Positions 10,001-46,348 of a stretch of DNA of 64,000 bases are shown one piece after another. A program made the translations under genes and the position numbers. Under the pieces are notes generated by a model. The model saw nothing but the letters and a program-made list of their open reading frames with translations. It did no database searches and was not told the DNA's origin. Positions within the stretch are counted from its first letter, which is position 1. Each line of letters opens with the position of its first letter. The DNA is taken from NCBI GenBank assembly GCA_013433145.1, contig CM024181.1, positions 5,580,001 through 5,644,000 on the forward strand, written 5' to 3'. Source of the DNA: Ascaris suum. Lineage: Eukaryota; Nematoda; Chromadorea; Rhabditida; Ascarididae.

Positions 10001-13000
10001 ACGGAAACAAAAATGCACTTTCAAGAAAAGAGTTCACTTCGCTTACCTTTCAAGTGGAAAGCTAATACGCTCAATCTATGTCATTCTTAGAGAGCCTCTA
10101 TGGATCTCAAACATAAAATGCACTTACCACAGCTTTACGGACTACTTGGGTAAAAAAAAACTAAAACCTTAAGAAGCTATATTATCTATTCAGACAGTAA
10201 ATTCTACCTAGTTATGATAGAATCTTACCGCACGCAAACAAACCAATGCCAAAAGCGCTGCGTTGCGATCCCCGACTTTCACCTTACCCGATCCATGCGG
10301 AGCGCCCATTTGTTGTTCAACTCTGGATTTTTTTCTTCAAATTTAAAAATGAATTCAAAATTGGAAATATCTTCCTTTGAAAAAAAAGGCGCAACCGCAC
10401 AGATTTTCAAACAAACCAAAATGCAGGAGAAGATTGCATCAAGAGACAGGCACGGCCTTTTATAGCGGATGCTGCTCTTCTGCAAATACAACACCGGTCA
10501 GTGTACGGAATTTAAACTCCAATAAAACACTTCAAAAACTTTCAAAACCACATTCTAAAAAACAGTGAAATGAAAACTTTTTACCGTGACACATCTTCGG
10601 CGCCCCTCCTATACCCACCATACTGAGCAATCGTGATTTGCAGTGTGAGTGATCCGATGGTCAAATTAAACGCAATTTATGAGATCGCTACACCCTTTCA
10701 GTGTTAACAAATAATCCACTCTGATCGTGGAACGTCGCAATATTTGCGTAGAATGATAAAATCTTGCCGCTCTCACACATCGACCGCCCCTGTGCGCACA
10801 AGAGTCAAAATATTTGCATAAAGTTTATCAGTGGCTTTAGCAGAGACGCGATATCGGCAAAGAAAGAGATGGTGAACGAGGATGATGTGATCCTCCTCTC
10901 ATATAGGTAGTGACAGACTGGAGAAGACATAGGAAATAGAAGAGAAGCATGGATTGCATACATGCGGTTGGCAGGATTACACTCAACCTTAGAACAAGCT
11001 GGCCACTATTTCTTCCCTTCCACCTCCCCTTTTTCATTTGTTGTAATAACACTGTGCATTTTGCACCGTCGGTTGCACTGAAGACATTTTGCTTCAATCG
11101 GAACAAAGTGCCTTCTAATGCACCAACGCGCAATGAAGTGCAAAACCTTTCAGACGATAGCGCAGAATAAGCTTCGCATAAAGAAAGCAGCACTGCAAAT
11201 AGTAAGGAAACATAAGGAAGGCAGGGCAAGATAAAAAGGAAAAAAGCCTTACAAGACGCTGTGTGGACGGTTCACTAACGAAGATATACCCAACAAGATA
11301 TTCCTGGGCGTAAAGTTATCATCCCAGATGGACTTAGTTAGGGTCAAGTAAACATGCCAAATTTGTTAGTAATACTGAAACAACAATTTTTCGGGTCAGC
11401 ACACTGAGAGTAACTGGATCCTAAAAGCTGATATACGCCTTTTTGATATGACAGTTTAAGTCGAACTTTATTTGGGGTGGGCGTACTTATGCCTTTATTC
11501 GGCGTATTCGGGGTGGTGCAGATTCAGCGAAGAATAATCCCAATATTCCAAAACAAAAGGAAAATGAATTTTAAATGTTATCACATTAGAGAATCAAAAG
11601 AATTGTTCCTCCGTAACCTGAGCGACTTATTGCCACCCAACTCTCGGGTGTTTCAAAACACGCCTTTTCCACGCTCATCAGATCAATACTTACAGTCATC
11701 TCAAAAAGCTAACCAAGTGGCCAAGTGGTTCCCAACAAGAAAGTCCACAGTGAAATAAAAAGAAGATTCTCTCAAAGTAGAAGGAAAGAAGATACTTCAA
11801 AAGACAATTCGATCAACAAAAAAGTGCTCGACAACGATTAAGAATCCAAGATGAGATCTGAGCAAATCAATGAGAAAAGCAACACACTAATGAAAAAAAA
11901 AATATGCGCAGTTTCCCAACCCCGCTGCAGTATCTTTTACGGCACACACATTAAGGAAGTGCCATACAGAGAAATCACTTCAAGAAAAATAAGCTCTAAA
12001 GCAAAATTTACTTCAATGAAAAATAATAAAATTAGCTAACCGGACATATTCTCCTTATGCTGATATTCAATGAACGCATATCCACGTGGCTTTCCATTAG
12101 GATCGTGCACCAGTATTAGCTGAATCACATAAAATGAACGTAGTTACCGGAAGTCTGTCGCTAGGATGGAAGAAAAGAACGACGGCCTCATAAATGACAA
12201 GAAAAGACCTCAATCGTCACTTCCATATTTGATTGTGCGAAAAAGGACACGACAGTTGGTGTTTCTTTTCAAACATGATATGCCAAGGATTTTATCCTAC
12301 TAATCTGACTCATAGCAGAACTCGCTCTAAAGTCCTAGTTCAACAATGCTTTGCCAAGCCAATATTTGAAAGATTGAAAGTAAAAGAAAATACATAAACC
12401 ACCTTTCAATCTTTCTCGTGCAAAGTATCCTTCAATGGCAAGTACAAAGAAAAAAAAAGCCCACCTTTGTGATCTTGCCGAATTGTTCGAATTCACGCCG
12501 CAATTTCGATTCAGATGTTTCGTAATTCTGAAATAACGCATTTCTAAGCAAGTGCTTTCCAAATGTTTCTAAACTGAGTAAAAAAAAAGATTCAAAAAAC
12601 CTTAAAACGCATTCCCTCCCCCTCAAGAAACGCTAAAATATCACAAAAGCGAATGTCAGACCTTTCGATTTTCATAAGAACAGCGAGCAAACATTAAAGC
12701 AGTGACTGCCACCCAGATTTACGTATCGACTTCGGTAACACTTCATAAATACCAGTCTTCGTTCACGTGTCACCACCTAGCGCAATTTAACATTCATCCC
12801 TCAATTTTATGCTCGCTGCATTAACTAGCATTACTGATTTGTTGTCGTCTACTCCGCTTACTTCCAACTTTGCGTCTGATATACCATTAAATCCCCCCAC
12901 CCCCCCCCCCAGCCCTCCTGTACTCCCCACTGACATTTGCAAAACCAGAAAGAAACTGAAATATTCAAGAATCGAAAAAAAAAAAACTAAAAAAATTCGC

Positions 13001-16000
13001 CCATACCCAAATAAGCGCTTTCGACCAATGCAGAGCACTAGTTAGGAGATTCCCAGGTTTAAAAAAAGAGAGAGAGAATAAAACGCCTTCTACGAATTGG
13101 GATTATCTTAGCAGATAACCGAGATCATTCATAATAAACACGACCTACCGAAAATACCCTCTCTCTTACCTACCTACTTACACACCTATCTGTTCTGCTA
13201 CCAGGTATTTTTCAAGAGTCACGATACTTTTCCAAATTACACAGTCTATTGGTTCTAGCCGAGGTTCTGGAAGAAAAAGTTTCTCAAGAAAAAAACTGAA
13301 ATTCCTCACATCTGCATAATGGCGCAGATAACCTTAAATTCGAGACGACAAATACAGAACTTAAAAAAGAAAGAAAGCAATCAAACTTCGAAAGACTTAC
13401 GATGCGTGCAACAAAAAGAGTCTTATAAGGATCGGTTGTTGCTGTTGGATTCTCTGCTGGTGCCCCTAAAATCAATGTATTCAGAAAGAAAAAGTGCTGG
13501 AAAGATATAAAGAATACGGGTGTTATAAACTTCAAAGGAATCCCAATGACGCGATCACTTCCGATCGGCTAATGTAACCTATAGGCATAAAATACATAAA
13601 AACCGCAATGCGTCAATACTTTTCAATCTCCTCTGTTGAAACCGTTCCTCTCTGGGCTTTACCCGGTTTTAATGTGGGTGGAGGCTACAATAATGATAAG
13701 AATAATCAAAGGAAAGGCTTTGCGAAAAAATTGAAACTTCTGCAAAAATTGCTCAAAAATATGATCGGAAAATGAAAAAGAGAACAATAAAAACAAATTT
13801 TTCAGCAACTCTCCATTAAAAGACTTTTGATAGCAAAGAACAAGGAAGGTTTTAACGATACATTCTTTTGCAACCGCAGCATTCAATACGATAAACTAGA
13901 GGTAGAGTAACAGATTTCAAAAGCTAAATTATTGGTCCGAATGACCTAAACACATTTAGAAAATGTCAAAAAACATGTTAGTTCGTCGAAGATAGCAAAG
14001 AACTACGAGAATCTCAAACAAAAAAAGAGACAAACTTTCGCGTCCTCCAACGAAGCTTGGATAGAGTAGTAATTCAGCGGTTCCAAAGTTCTTATATTTT
14101 TTTCGGTAGTCAAAATACGCAACTTCCTAAAACACCCGAAATGGTTTTGCCTCTTTTCTTTCCCTTTTTTAGTGAGAAGACATTTTTTTTAAATGGAAAA
14201 AAAAGAAGAATAAAATGAATCAAAGATTGACTCACATGTCGCAATGCCTTGTTCGATTTTATAGGCCAATAGTTCTTCTTTCTCTTTGCGCTGAATTTAA
14301 AAATAATGAAAGAAGAGTGAGTTATTTCAACTCAACACTTGCACTTTCTTGAATCCTGCCAACTAAACGGAAAGAGTTTATATTATTGTTAAAAGCCAAA
14401 AACTACTAAAACCGGAAAATATCAGTTTCACCCCAACATTTAATCATTCGTCTTGATTCCCTTTAAATTAACACAAAAGGTCGACTTCTTAACTTTGCAC
14501 AACCTCATCTTATTGAAGGAACTCAAATTCCAAGCATGCATAAACTTTTAAGGTGGGTGTGAAAAGGTGGGGAAGGTGGAGTGAGAACCGATGATAAAAG
14601 AAAGTAGACGCCGCTTCTCATGAATCCACATATAACCCTCCATGCATGTCTTATATACACTGCACTGAAGCACCTACACCTGCCCAAATGTAACGTTAAA
14701 CCATGTTTACCACTTCAAAACTTTGAGAGATATTTTCACTGACGATTGTGGGGAAAAATTCAAGCACTTTGCGCTAAACTATGTCTACCGCATTAGTATA
14801 TCACATGCCGAATGGATTGTAAATAAAGCCTTAAATCTTCTCAAACACAATTTCGCTCCCTTCAAACAAATGGTGTATGCAAAGGCCTCTTCTAGATGAT
14901 CCCAAGCCACATCTGGACCTCTTCAGCAAGATTTCATATCCCTCAACTTATTCCCCTATCAAAAATAACATGAATTTGCTAAAGATTTGAAAGAAATAAA
15001 ATAGTGCCAACTTACACGGCGAGCACGACGTTCCTCTTTGGTCTCGAATATGGGCTTTGGAGGGGTATCTTTTGGATCCTAAATAAAATCATCCTTTAAA
15101 AATTATTTCAATCTTAAAAGGCAATCGCCCCCCCCCCCCCAAAAAAAACACAACGTTTTTGTCCGAAAGAAAAAGAAAACATATAAAACGCATATGAAGA
15201 AAATAGGCATGAGAAATGTCTAATAAAAAGAGAAAAAAAATCAAAACTTCAATTTGAAGTTTAAAGAAATAATTCACCGTTTTACAATTAAGGTGTCTTA
15301 CCAAGTAAGCCAAGTAATCTCTATACATCGAAGGCATTATCAATGAAGAAGAAAGTATAGCTGCATTCGAAACGATACGGCTTTTCTGTTTCATCTATCT
15401 GGCCGATTGCTTCCATAAATTACTACACAACAATGAGTACATAAAATAATGTTTCTACCTCCATTCAGTCAATTACTTGCACAAACCTTCCACAAGAATT
15501 CTATCGGTTTTTGTATGAGCCGATCGATGTAGACTGAGAAAGTGGTCATGCAATTTTTCGCTTTTTAAGTGCCCATTAATGCTGCCGAAGTGTGCGGTCA
15601 AGGTGAAAGTTGATAGAAAACAGTGAGCTGAGGTAAGCTGCATGCTCGCCAGTTTTCTAACTCCAAATTTAGTGCTTTAACAGGTGAAATGGCTGGACAG
15701 ACACTTTATAGCATATACGCGTATAGCAACTTATACAAAGGCATAGATATACACATACACGCAGTCATAGGATACTTCATCAGAGCAAATTTACCAAAGC
15801 ACAAAGATAGCATGAAAAGTTCACTCTTTAACACAAGAAATAAACACTTTGACATAACTACTGCATTTCCAGATTGCACTAAATCGCTGATCCATGATAT
15901 TACCCTCCTATATTTCTTGCTTTCGAACAAATTTAAAACTTGATCACGACAGAAGTGGTGATGGTGCCTTACATTATCTGCCTAAAGAGCCTAAGAAATG

Positions 16001-16519
16001 AGGTTCAGCGAAAACCCATAGCTATTTCTTTTCTATATGAAACAACCATAGAAGGTTTCATCAACCGATGAAGACGAGCATGCTGAAAAGGTTGTTGAAC
16101 GAACCTCAAAAGTTTCAAAGTCCATCTTCTCATTTATATCAGAAAGCAAATATCCTAGTCTATTGCGGAGAGCTTTCACGCTCTACAGAAAGTTTTACTC
16201 ACTATCTCAAGCAATAATAACAAATATGGAAGGCTGTCTCGTTCACACACCAATCGTAGCCACCAAATTTTTTTGCGCGTCTGTTGTTTCCAAAGAGTTC
16301 CTACAAGCGAAAAAACATTCTATGATTCAGTAGGCTGAAAAATAAACTTATGTGAATATGTTTTTAAAAAAATACCTCGAAGAGATGAACGTATTCGGCA
16401 AGACCCGACATCTTTGGTCGTTTGCGATCGATGAGGAGATCATCAGGTGGTGGTTTATATGGTAGTGGTGGTCGAGCCTCGAAGAGTGCCAGCAAATTGT
16501 CAGGTAGAAATTGAGTCAT
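7070..16519 (-). CDS. rnp-7: U1 small nuclear ribonucleoprotein 70 kDa (U1-70K)
   Basis: Exons (- strand order): 16519-16376, 15078-15016, 14290-14236, 13465-13401, 12527-12465, 12119-12041, 8188-8087, 7721-7481 and 7211-7070; 954 nt, 317 aa, all phases close. The N-terminus MTQFLPDNLLALF is the conserved U1-70K start, which contacts the U1 snRNP core and U1-C. An E/K/R-rich linker leads to the RRM (about 101-180), with RNP2 LFVARI (104-109) and RNP1 RGYAFIEY (142-149), which binds stem-loop I of U1 snRNA. GRRVVVDYERGRT and WLPRRLGGGKG follow, then an RD/RE/RS/RG-rich tail (about 215-317) ending RRRY. The product acts in 5' splice-site recognition in the nucleus. The tail is shorter than in the 437-aa human protein. 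Intron 6 (12040-8189) is by far the longest. The last donor (AGAAG|GTTTTC) is weak and was chosen because it is the one that keeps the RD-rich frame. Confidence 0.95.
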
Positions 16520-16523
16520 CTTG

Positions 16524-16545
16524 TTCTACCGAGAAAAAAAAGCTC
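16524..16545 (-). promoter_or_regulatory. Candidate spliced-leader acceptor of U1-70K
   Basis: On the - strand a run of T ends in CTCGGTAG (AG at 16527-16526), followed by AACAAG and then the ATG at 16519. A 6-nt leader after a pyrimidine-rich 3' splice site is what nematode trans-splicing usually leaves. The alternative is an ordinary 5' UTR intron. Confidence 0.45.
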
Positions 16546-18361
16546 GTGGATTTAATGGAAATACGAGAACACGTTCGGCAAAGAGCAGAATCGTGTGATA
16601 GAAAAACGAGTACTCAAAGCTGTCACTTTTTTAAGTTCACAAAGAGGAAACAAATTCGGGTCACCTCATCCACCTCCCCCCTCCCCTCATCCTCACCTCT
16701 CACTCATTCCATGGATTCCGCAAGATTCTGCTACAGCTTGCTGGTTACGGCCAAATCTGGGGCAGAAACCAAATATCGTCCAACACGCACTTATGTTGCG
16801 ATAAGCAGCGAAGACGTAGATGTTGCAGCTTCTTTTCATATTACAGCTATCCTCAGATCGAGTCCCCCTTAAGGCCAGTCAGGCTCTCCGTCAATCTGTA
16901 GGTCACAAAAATTGAAAACCCCGGATGCACTGGCCACACAAGTGTTCGTTAGTGTCTGACAGATGCGTCTAACTATTTTTTCCGATTGGCTTATAATTGT
17001 TTGAAGAACTCTTTGAGGTATATAGTGCAAGGCACGAGTAAAAGGTGAGGAAGCAGGAAGTCAAAAAGTTGCAGATGGCTCTAGCTATGTTCATGTATTT
17101 GGGGGGTACCATCAACTTCTCGATATTGAATGAAAATGGCACGTTTCACTAGAGCCCAAGATGTAAAGAACATAACTGCAGCTTAAGTTGAAGGAATTGT
17201 AGTCTCCCCACTTATCCAAGCAAACCACCTCCCCTCCCCCTCCCTCTCCCCCAACAAACCCGCACGAATCCCCCACGAACAAATCTGAAGACATCTGCCC
17301 CATCGAGCTTAACTAACGGAAGCAAGCCTGAGGTTTGGCTCAATTCCAACTTATCGTAACCACATTTCTGTCAACCTGCACATCTAACGCAATTGAACAA
17401 TTGAAAACATTAAAGCGTTATAATAAATGAAACGTCTAATGTTCGTACAGTAAATGTGTCGTCTTTCCTGAAAGTAGTTGTCAGTGTTTTCAATAAACGT
17501 TTGCATATGTGCGGAATGAAAACAATATTCAAATTTATGCCTCTTCCAAAAGTGAACTGGCGGTGTGTTGCATACAATTAGGTGCTTCAATTGAAACACC
17601 TGGCAATGTTCTCAAATCCGGCCTCCAATCAGGAAAAGACTCTTCCATATTTCAGGATATTCAAATTTTTTTAAAACCAAAATCTGAGATTTCAAGCGGT
17701 CACTTCAAAATATAAAAACAATTTTGTGAGTGATACAAAAAGCTCAAAAATTTCATTAAAAAAACTGTTAAAATCGTCTAAAAGAAAAGAATTTCGCTCC
17801 ATTTCGGCATTTGCTCCCATATTTTAATATGCAATTTTCAATGGCAAAATTTCAGATTTCTCGACGTATAAATTGTCGACGATTGCTGATAGCGTCCAAT
17901 TGACATGTGTGGAATCACTTTAGCGCTATATTCATGAAGCTCTGCACCTTTAGATTTCAATTTATCACCTCAGAAATGATAAAGCGATAAAGGCTGATTG
18001 AGCTAAATTGGCAAGTATGGAGATGTTCTGGCTCTAAAGATTAGAAATATCGAATTTCTGATCAATCAACAATTGGTAGTAATGAGAGCAAGCCGAGTCA
18101 AATTTATTATTGCTGAGGTTTTTTAGCCCCCATAATCATAATTCAGAATTCTCAAATCTCGAGGAGGATTTCCGGCTGATCACCTCGCATAGTGATAAGA
18201 ACTGATAAGTTTGGTTTTGCATCTGCCAAGTTGTTCCGGGGTAAGGATAATGAATGTAAGACTTAGACCTCCGGATATAATTTCTGACTTTGTTAAGATT
18301 GAATGCATCTCCTTAACCTAGACAAAGTTGCTTTGATGCTAAGGATTGTGCCTTAACCTCA

Positions 18362-18425
18362 GCTGTGATTGAACTCGAATACCGCAGGCCCGAACAATAT
18401 ATATATACTGAGCCACCCACACAGC
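18362..18425 (-). repeat. tRNA-like remnant
   Basis: Read on the - strand, GCTGTG and CACAGC form the ends of a 64-nt segment. Inside it are an A-box-like GGCTCAGT, a (TA)5 stretch where the D-loop would be, and a B-box-like TATTCGAGTTC. The T-stem does not pair well, so this is at most a decayed tRNA-derived sequence. Confidence 0.25.
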
Positions 18426-19399
18426 ATGCTGGTTGAGAATGTGGTGGAAATTCCTAGTTGCCCGGGGAATTATTCGAATTTTTATACAGGCACATAAACA
18501 GAGGTCTTGAGAACATAACATTAAAGATGTGCTCTGCAATTAAGAGCCGACTCTCCGTTGTTGTTACTTCTTATCACTTGAATGACTTTACAGAACTAAT
18601 TGTCATATTTAATCGGAATGTGTACGACGGTAATTTTCAGCCAAAAAAGTCGATTTTTCACTCATGCATGACAGGTGAGATGAATCGGAATTAGAAGAGC
18701 GTCAGGTTGCAGTCGAAAACAATGGTGAATCATGCTAAAGTTCTTAGTGAATATTTTAGTGAAAGTGAAAGAACCGGCACTATGTATATTTTTGCACTTT
18801 TTAATCGATTCAACAATTGCCGTGAATTTTCAATAAACAATAAAAACACAGTGAAGTGTTCACAATATAACTGCGCTGTTCGCTCAAGGAAATTTTGCTT
18901 CCTTCTTGTATTTTTCTTATTCTTGCAAACCGATTAAAATGTACGAAGATTTCGCAGCTTCATTAGTGGTTATAACTCTTCAAGGATGAAGAATCGTCCC
19001 GAACGTCGTATATGAGAACATTTCACGGTAAATGTTATACGTACTATATCTCGTGACTTCCGCTTCAACAACTGCGAAGTTGGAGTAACTGGGGAAAAGG
19101 ATGGATGCTCAGGCACATAAGTACATATACGACGTCTCTATAACAGAGCATAGGAAGAAATCATTTGATAATTTTATCAGTTTTTATCGACTTTGGAGGA
19201 TTTAATAGTCTTTGCCAAATCTAAATCTCATTCCATTTCTGAGAATATTAACTCTGGAAAAGAAAATTCCGAGAAGTCTGGATGCTAGAAGTCCAGAAAT
19301 ACGAGTAAATTTAGAAATTCTCATAAAGGGTGCATCAGAGCACGCTTGTCAACTCGTTACTTGTATTGGCTTCTGAAAAAAAACTTTTCAGGGACACCT

Positions 19400-19790
19400 G
19401 AAATTTGCGGACTTTGACTTTTGGGCGGCACTCGAATTTCGTTAGGAGTTCCCAGGCTTCGGAAATGGCCTGGTTCCCGGAAATCCACTCATCCTCAATG
19501 CCAACGCTACCCAACGCCCTTTTGCCTCATTTTGATTTCTTTGTGGCTTTTTTTTTGGTCTTGATATTTTCTTCTCTACCTGAGCTAATAACCATAACCC
19601 GTTTGCAGCGACATTCACCAAGATGTCGCCTATGCCATCGAACGCCCGAATCCATCATGAGTTTTGGAGTGGCATCAGTGTGCGTTTGGTTGTGTGGGCA
19701 GCGGGGAACGGAGTGTCTCCGAGGGCTTGTTGCGAGAAAAGTGTGCGATGTCCCAAGGCGAGATTATGCGATCCGGCTACTTAATTAAGT
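19400..19790. other. GC-rich island with open frames on both strands
   Basis: Base composition rises well above the flanks. On the - strand a 43-codon frame contains GNQAISEAWELLTKF and ends CAG|GTGTCC, a possible donor near 19390. On the + strand TTTGCAG near 19610 precedes a 58-codon frame containing MSPMPSNARIHHEFW and ending in TAA. Neither has a matching partner exon or a recognised family, so this could be a gene fragment, a pseudogene or simply GC-rich DNA. Confidence 0.25.
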
Positions 19791-20731
19791 GAACATCTGG
19801 TTTTTCGGCCATGATAGTCATTGCAGTTCTTCAGGAAATGTGTGCTGCGCCATTGCCATTGTTCGATTAGAATTCAGCGTAGAGGTAAATCACATGGCAG
19901 TGTGGTCTGGTGTCAATCTGATCACAGAGTTCAAAGAAATTTCTCAGTTGAATAAATTTAATTACTTTCCAGCAATTCAGCGATCCAGATCCAATACGTT
20001 GGATACTGATTTGATAATCGACTTCACTGCTAAGCCTTAACATATTTTTTAAAGCTTATCAGGCTGTCTTCTATTACAATTATCCATTGGATTGACCATA
20101 GCGCGCCTAATTATTGTGAGGTAAGTTGACAAATATTAACTTCCATAGAAATTCAGTGAAACAATTTGACTCATTGCAAAATTACAAATGAATGGAAGGG
20201 TATTTTTTGATGAAATTATGATTTATAAGATACGTTTATTTACAATATTTCATCTTGCACGTGAACGTGTACATTCTGTACATATTGAGACTGACTTTGG
20301 CAAGAGCAATGAAAACACTTCACGAAACAAAAGATGAATCAAAAAATGCGCTTTTTTTGACTCACCATATAAGCCGAAGATGCTATAAATAACACAATAT
20401 TTAGTGGTAGGAAAGATGAATGTATTATTTTTTCAACTCAGATATGCGAAATGTCACTTTCTTTGCAGAGGAAAATTTTCTAACAAGTGAATAATAGAGT
20501 ATCAAAAAATTACAGCCTAAAAGAGAATATTTTCATGTAATGTTAAATCTCTAATCTTTCAGTAAGAAATATATAACTTACTCAATTTCCACTCATAGTT
20601 TATCCATTGTATTTAAGCTATGGCTCAATTAATCACTTTATAATATAAAAATAAAAATTTTCGAAGACAACGACTTGGATTGAATGGATATGTTTTGCAA
20701 TAGTAAATGCCTTCACGACGCAATAATAAAC

Positions 20732-20789
20732 AACTCTATAGATGTAAGGATATCTCTTTCATAGATTATACGATAAGATCTATAGAGTT
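20732..20789. repeat. 12-bp perfect inverted repeat
   Basis: AACTCTATAGAT (20732-20743) and ATCTATAGAGTT (20778-20789) are exact reverse complements around 34 nt. The inner sequence does not extend the stem. Confidence 0.6.
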
Positions 20790-21287
20790 AATTGACATTT
20801 GATATTCTATTGTTCGAGCTTGATTCAACTTATTCAATCAGAGGTTATGACAAAGCATTACTGTTTTTCCTATTCAAGTCTTTAGACTTTGGAACTTCTG
20901 CAGCTATAAAACTGCGATTCGTAAAATGCGGACATTATATATGTGGATTTTCAAAAATATATATTCAAACGTTTCAAAGTAATTTTTTGACAGGGCCAAA
21001 ACGATTTAAACGACCGAAGCGAAGCCGAACTGCTAGAAATTCCAGAAACCGGGACATTACGATGCCAACTTAATTTGCATGGTCGATCGGGCATAGTGAA
21101 ACAAGCGAGACTATCGTTGTAAAAACAAAAAAGAAACCACAAAGGGATATTGGCTAATTGAGCAATTGCTATTGAACATTAACGTGCATTTATCATACAT
21201 CACTTCAGCAATATGCAGCTCAATTGAAGCTCACCTTAAATTAATCCCCCTCATATTTGTTTACTTAATTATTCATTTACTTCCTTA

Positions 21288-21303
21288 TTTATTTATTTAT
21301 TTA
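21288..21303 (-). terminator. Likely poly(A) signal cluster of the PLR-1-like gene
   Basis: On the - strand this is AATAAATAAATAAATAA, giving overlapping AATAAA hexamers about 330 nt beyond the TGA at 21624-21622. Confidence 0.5.
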
Positions 21304-21621
21304 TCAATTCATTGTGTGTATCATGTCTAAGATGTACATCATATCACTTCTGCCACACTATAATATCTGTGTAAACGGTTAATATAAATAAGTACGATAA
21401 TGGACACCGGTGCATCATCTGTACCCGATAAAGTATGAAAAAACGATTCGACAGGGAACATCGTGATCCACTCATCCCAAAATTCCCTTAAAAACCGATC
21501 TCTTAGGATGGCTTCTTCACTTACTGACTGCATCGAAAAGCTAAACTGAATTATTCAAATTGACTGCAATCGTAATATCGCCTATAATAAACAGCTGCAT
21601 AATGCAATACTATAATAAATT

Positions 21622-45552
<23,931 letters not shown>

Positions 45553-46171
45553 AGTGATTAGACAGAGATAAGGATCAGTTCAAGATATCCGGAAGGAAAG
45601 TGAAGAGTGAATGATGCAAACAAGACGTCTTGGGTGGCAGTCGGATGGCTTAGAGATTGTTGAATGAAGGCTCGTTGCACGAACAGTGTATCACTTGCAT
45701 CTGAAATAGGCACTGGCTGTTGGAGTGACGCTGTTTGCCGAGAAACACAACCGATCATAGTGGGGCGTGGCCTATGTGATAGTACGCGTAGACTCATTAA
45801 AGACAACGTGAATAAGGAGGCGGTCTTTGAATATGTGTCCTATATAAATCCTCTCTTACTATAGAAATTCGAAGCAGAATACTGAAACAACAGAGGTACT
45901 CTGGCATCAAGTTAGTGGTACTCATAATACAACGCAAATGTTTCCATTAATTCCAGGACTGGATGGGTGATTGATTATAAAAAATTGAATTAGTTGAGTA
46001 TCTCCCCCTTATTTCCTCTCCTAGCCGCTTAAGAGTGGGGTTAATTCATTTGCATCTCCTTTCTTAGTAAAAGAGACAAGAAACTTGAATTTCGCACGCA
46101 ATTTCGCACAAAACAAATGGAAAAACGCAACAGAGGAACTGTCACAATATGTGCTTTTGTTCATCGCTTAC

Positions 46172-46348
46172 CCGATTAAAATGTAGAGTATATAGAATGG
46201 TGACTTTATCTTTGAAGTAATTCTGCAGCTCGTAAATATCTTCACAGCACCTGATGACTTGCATGAAATTTAACAAATTTCTAAAGGAAAATAATTCGTC
46301 ACTCAGATATTCGTCGCCCTCTTCATTTTCAATCATTTCAGAATATGC
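46172..46348 (-). CDS. Candidate coding exon of an unidentified gene
   Basis: An open, acidic, helix-like frame (AYSEMIENEEGDEYLSD... ending YTLHFNR) closes exactly at a good donor, CGG|GTAAGC (GT at 46171-46170). A plausible acceptor is TTGTACAG at 46350-46349. Downstream acceptors on the same strand are at about 45883 and 45705 (both TTTCAG), so further exons may lie before the PLR-1-like start. The segment could belong to a separate upstream gene or to an alternative 5' end of the PLR-1-like transcript. I do not recognise the protein. Confidence 0.35.

Larger units (their letters stand above)
16546..21621. other. Intergenic region between U1-70K and the PLR-1-like gene
   Basis: About 5 kb separates two genes on the same strand. 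It holds C-rich pyrimidine tracts (around 16671-16705 and 17226-17256), a tRNA-like remnant (18362-18425), a GC-rich island (19400-19790), an inverted repeat (20732-20789) and the 3' UTR of the PLR-1-like gene. No gene could be supported. Confidence 0.5.

Noticed and set aside
10837..11229. 130-codon - strand frame with a signal-peptide-like start, in U1-70K intron 6
   Set aside because: The hydrophobic start is T-rich sequence; there is no processing signal and no recognised mature domain.
16447..16872. 141-codon + strand frame
   Set aside because: It overlaps U1-70K exon 1 in antisense and has no family resemblance or splice signals.
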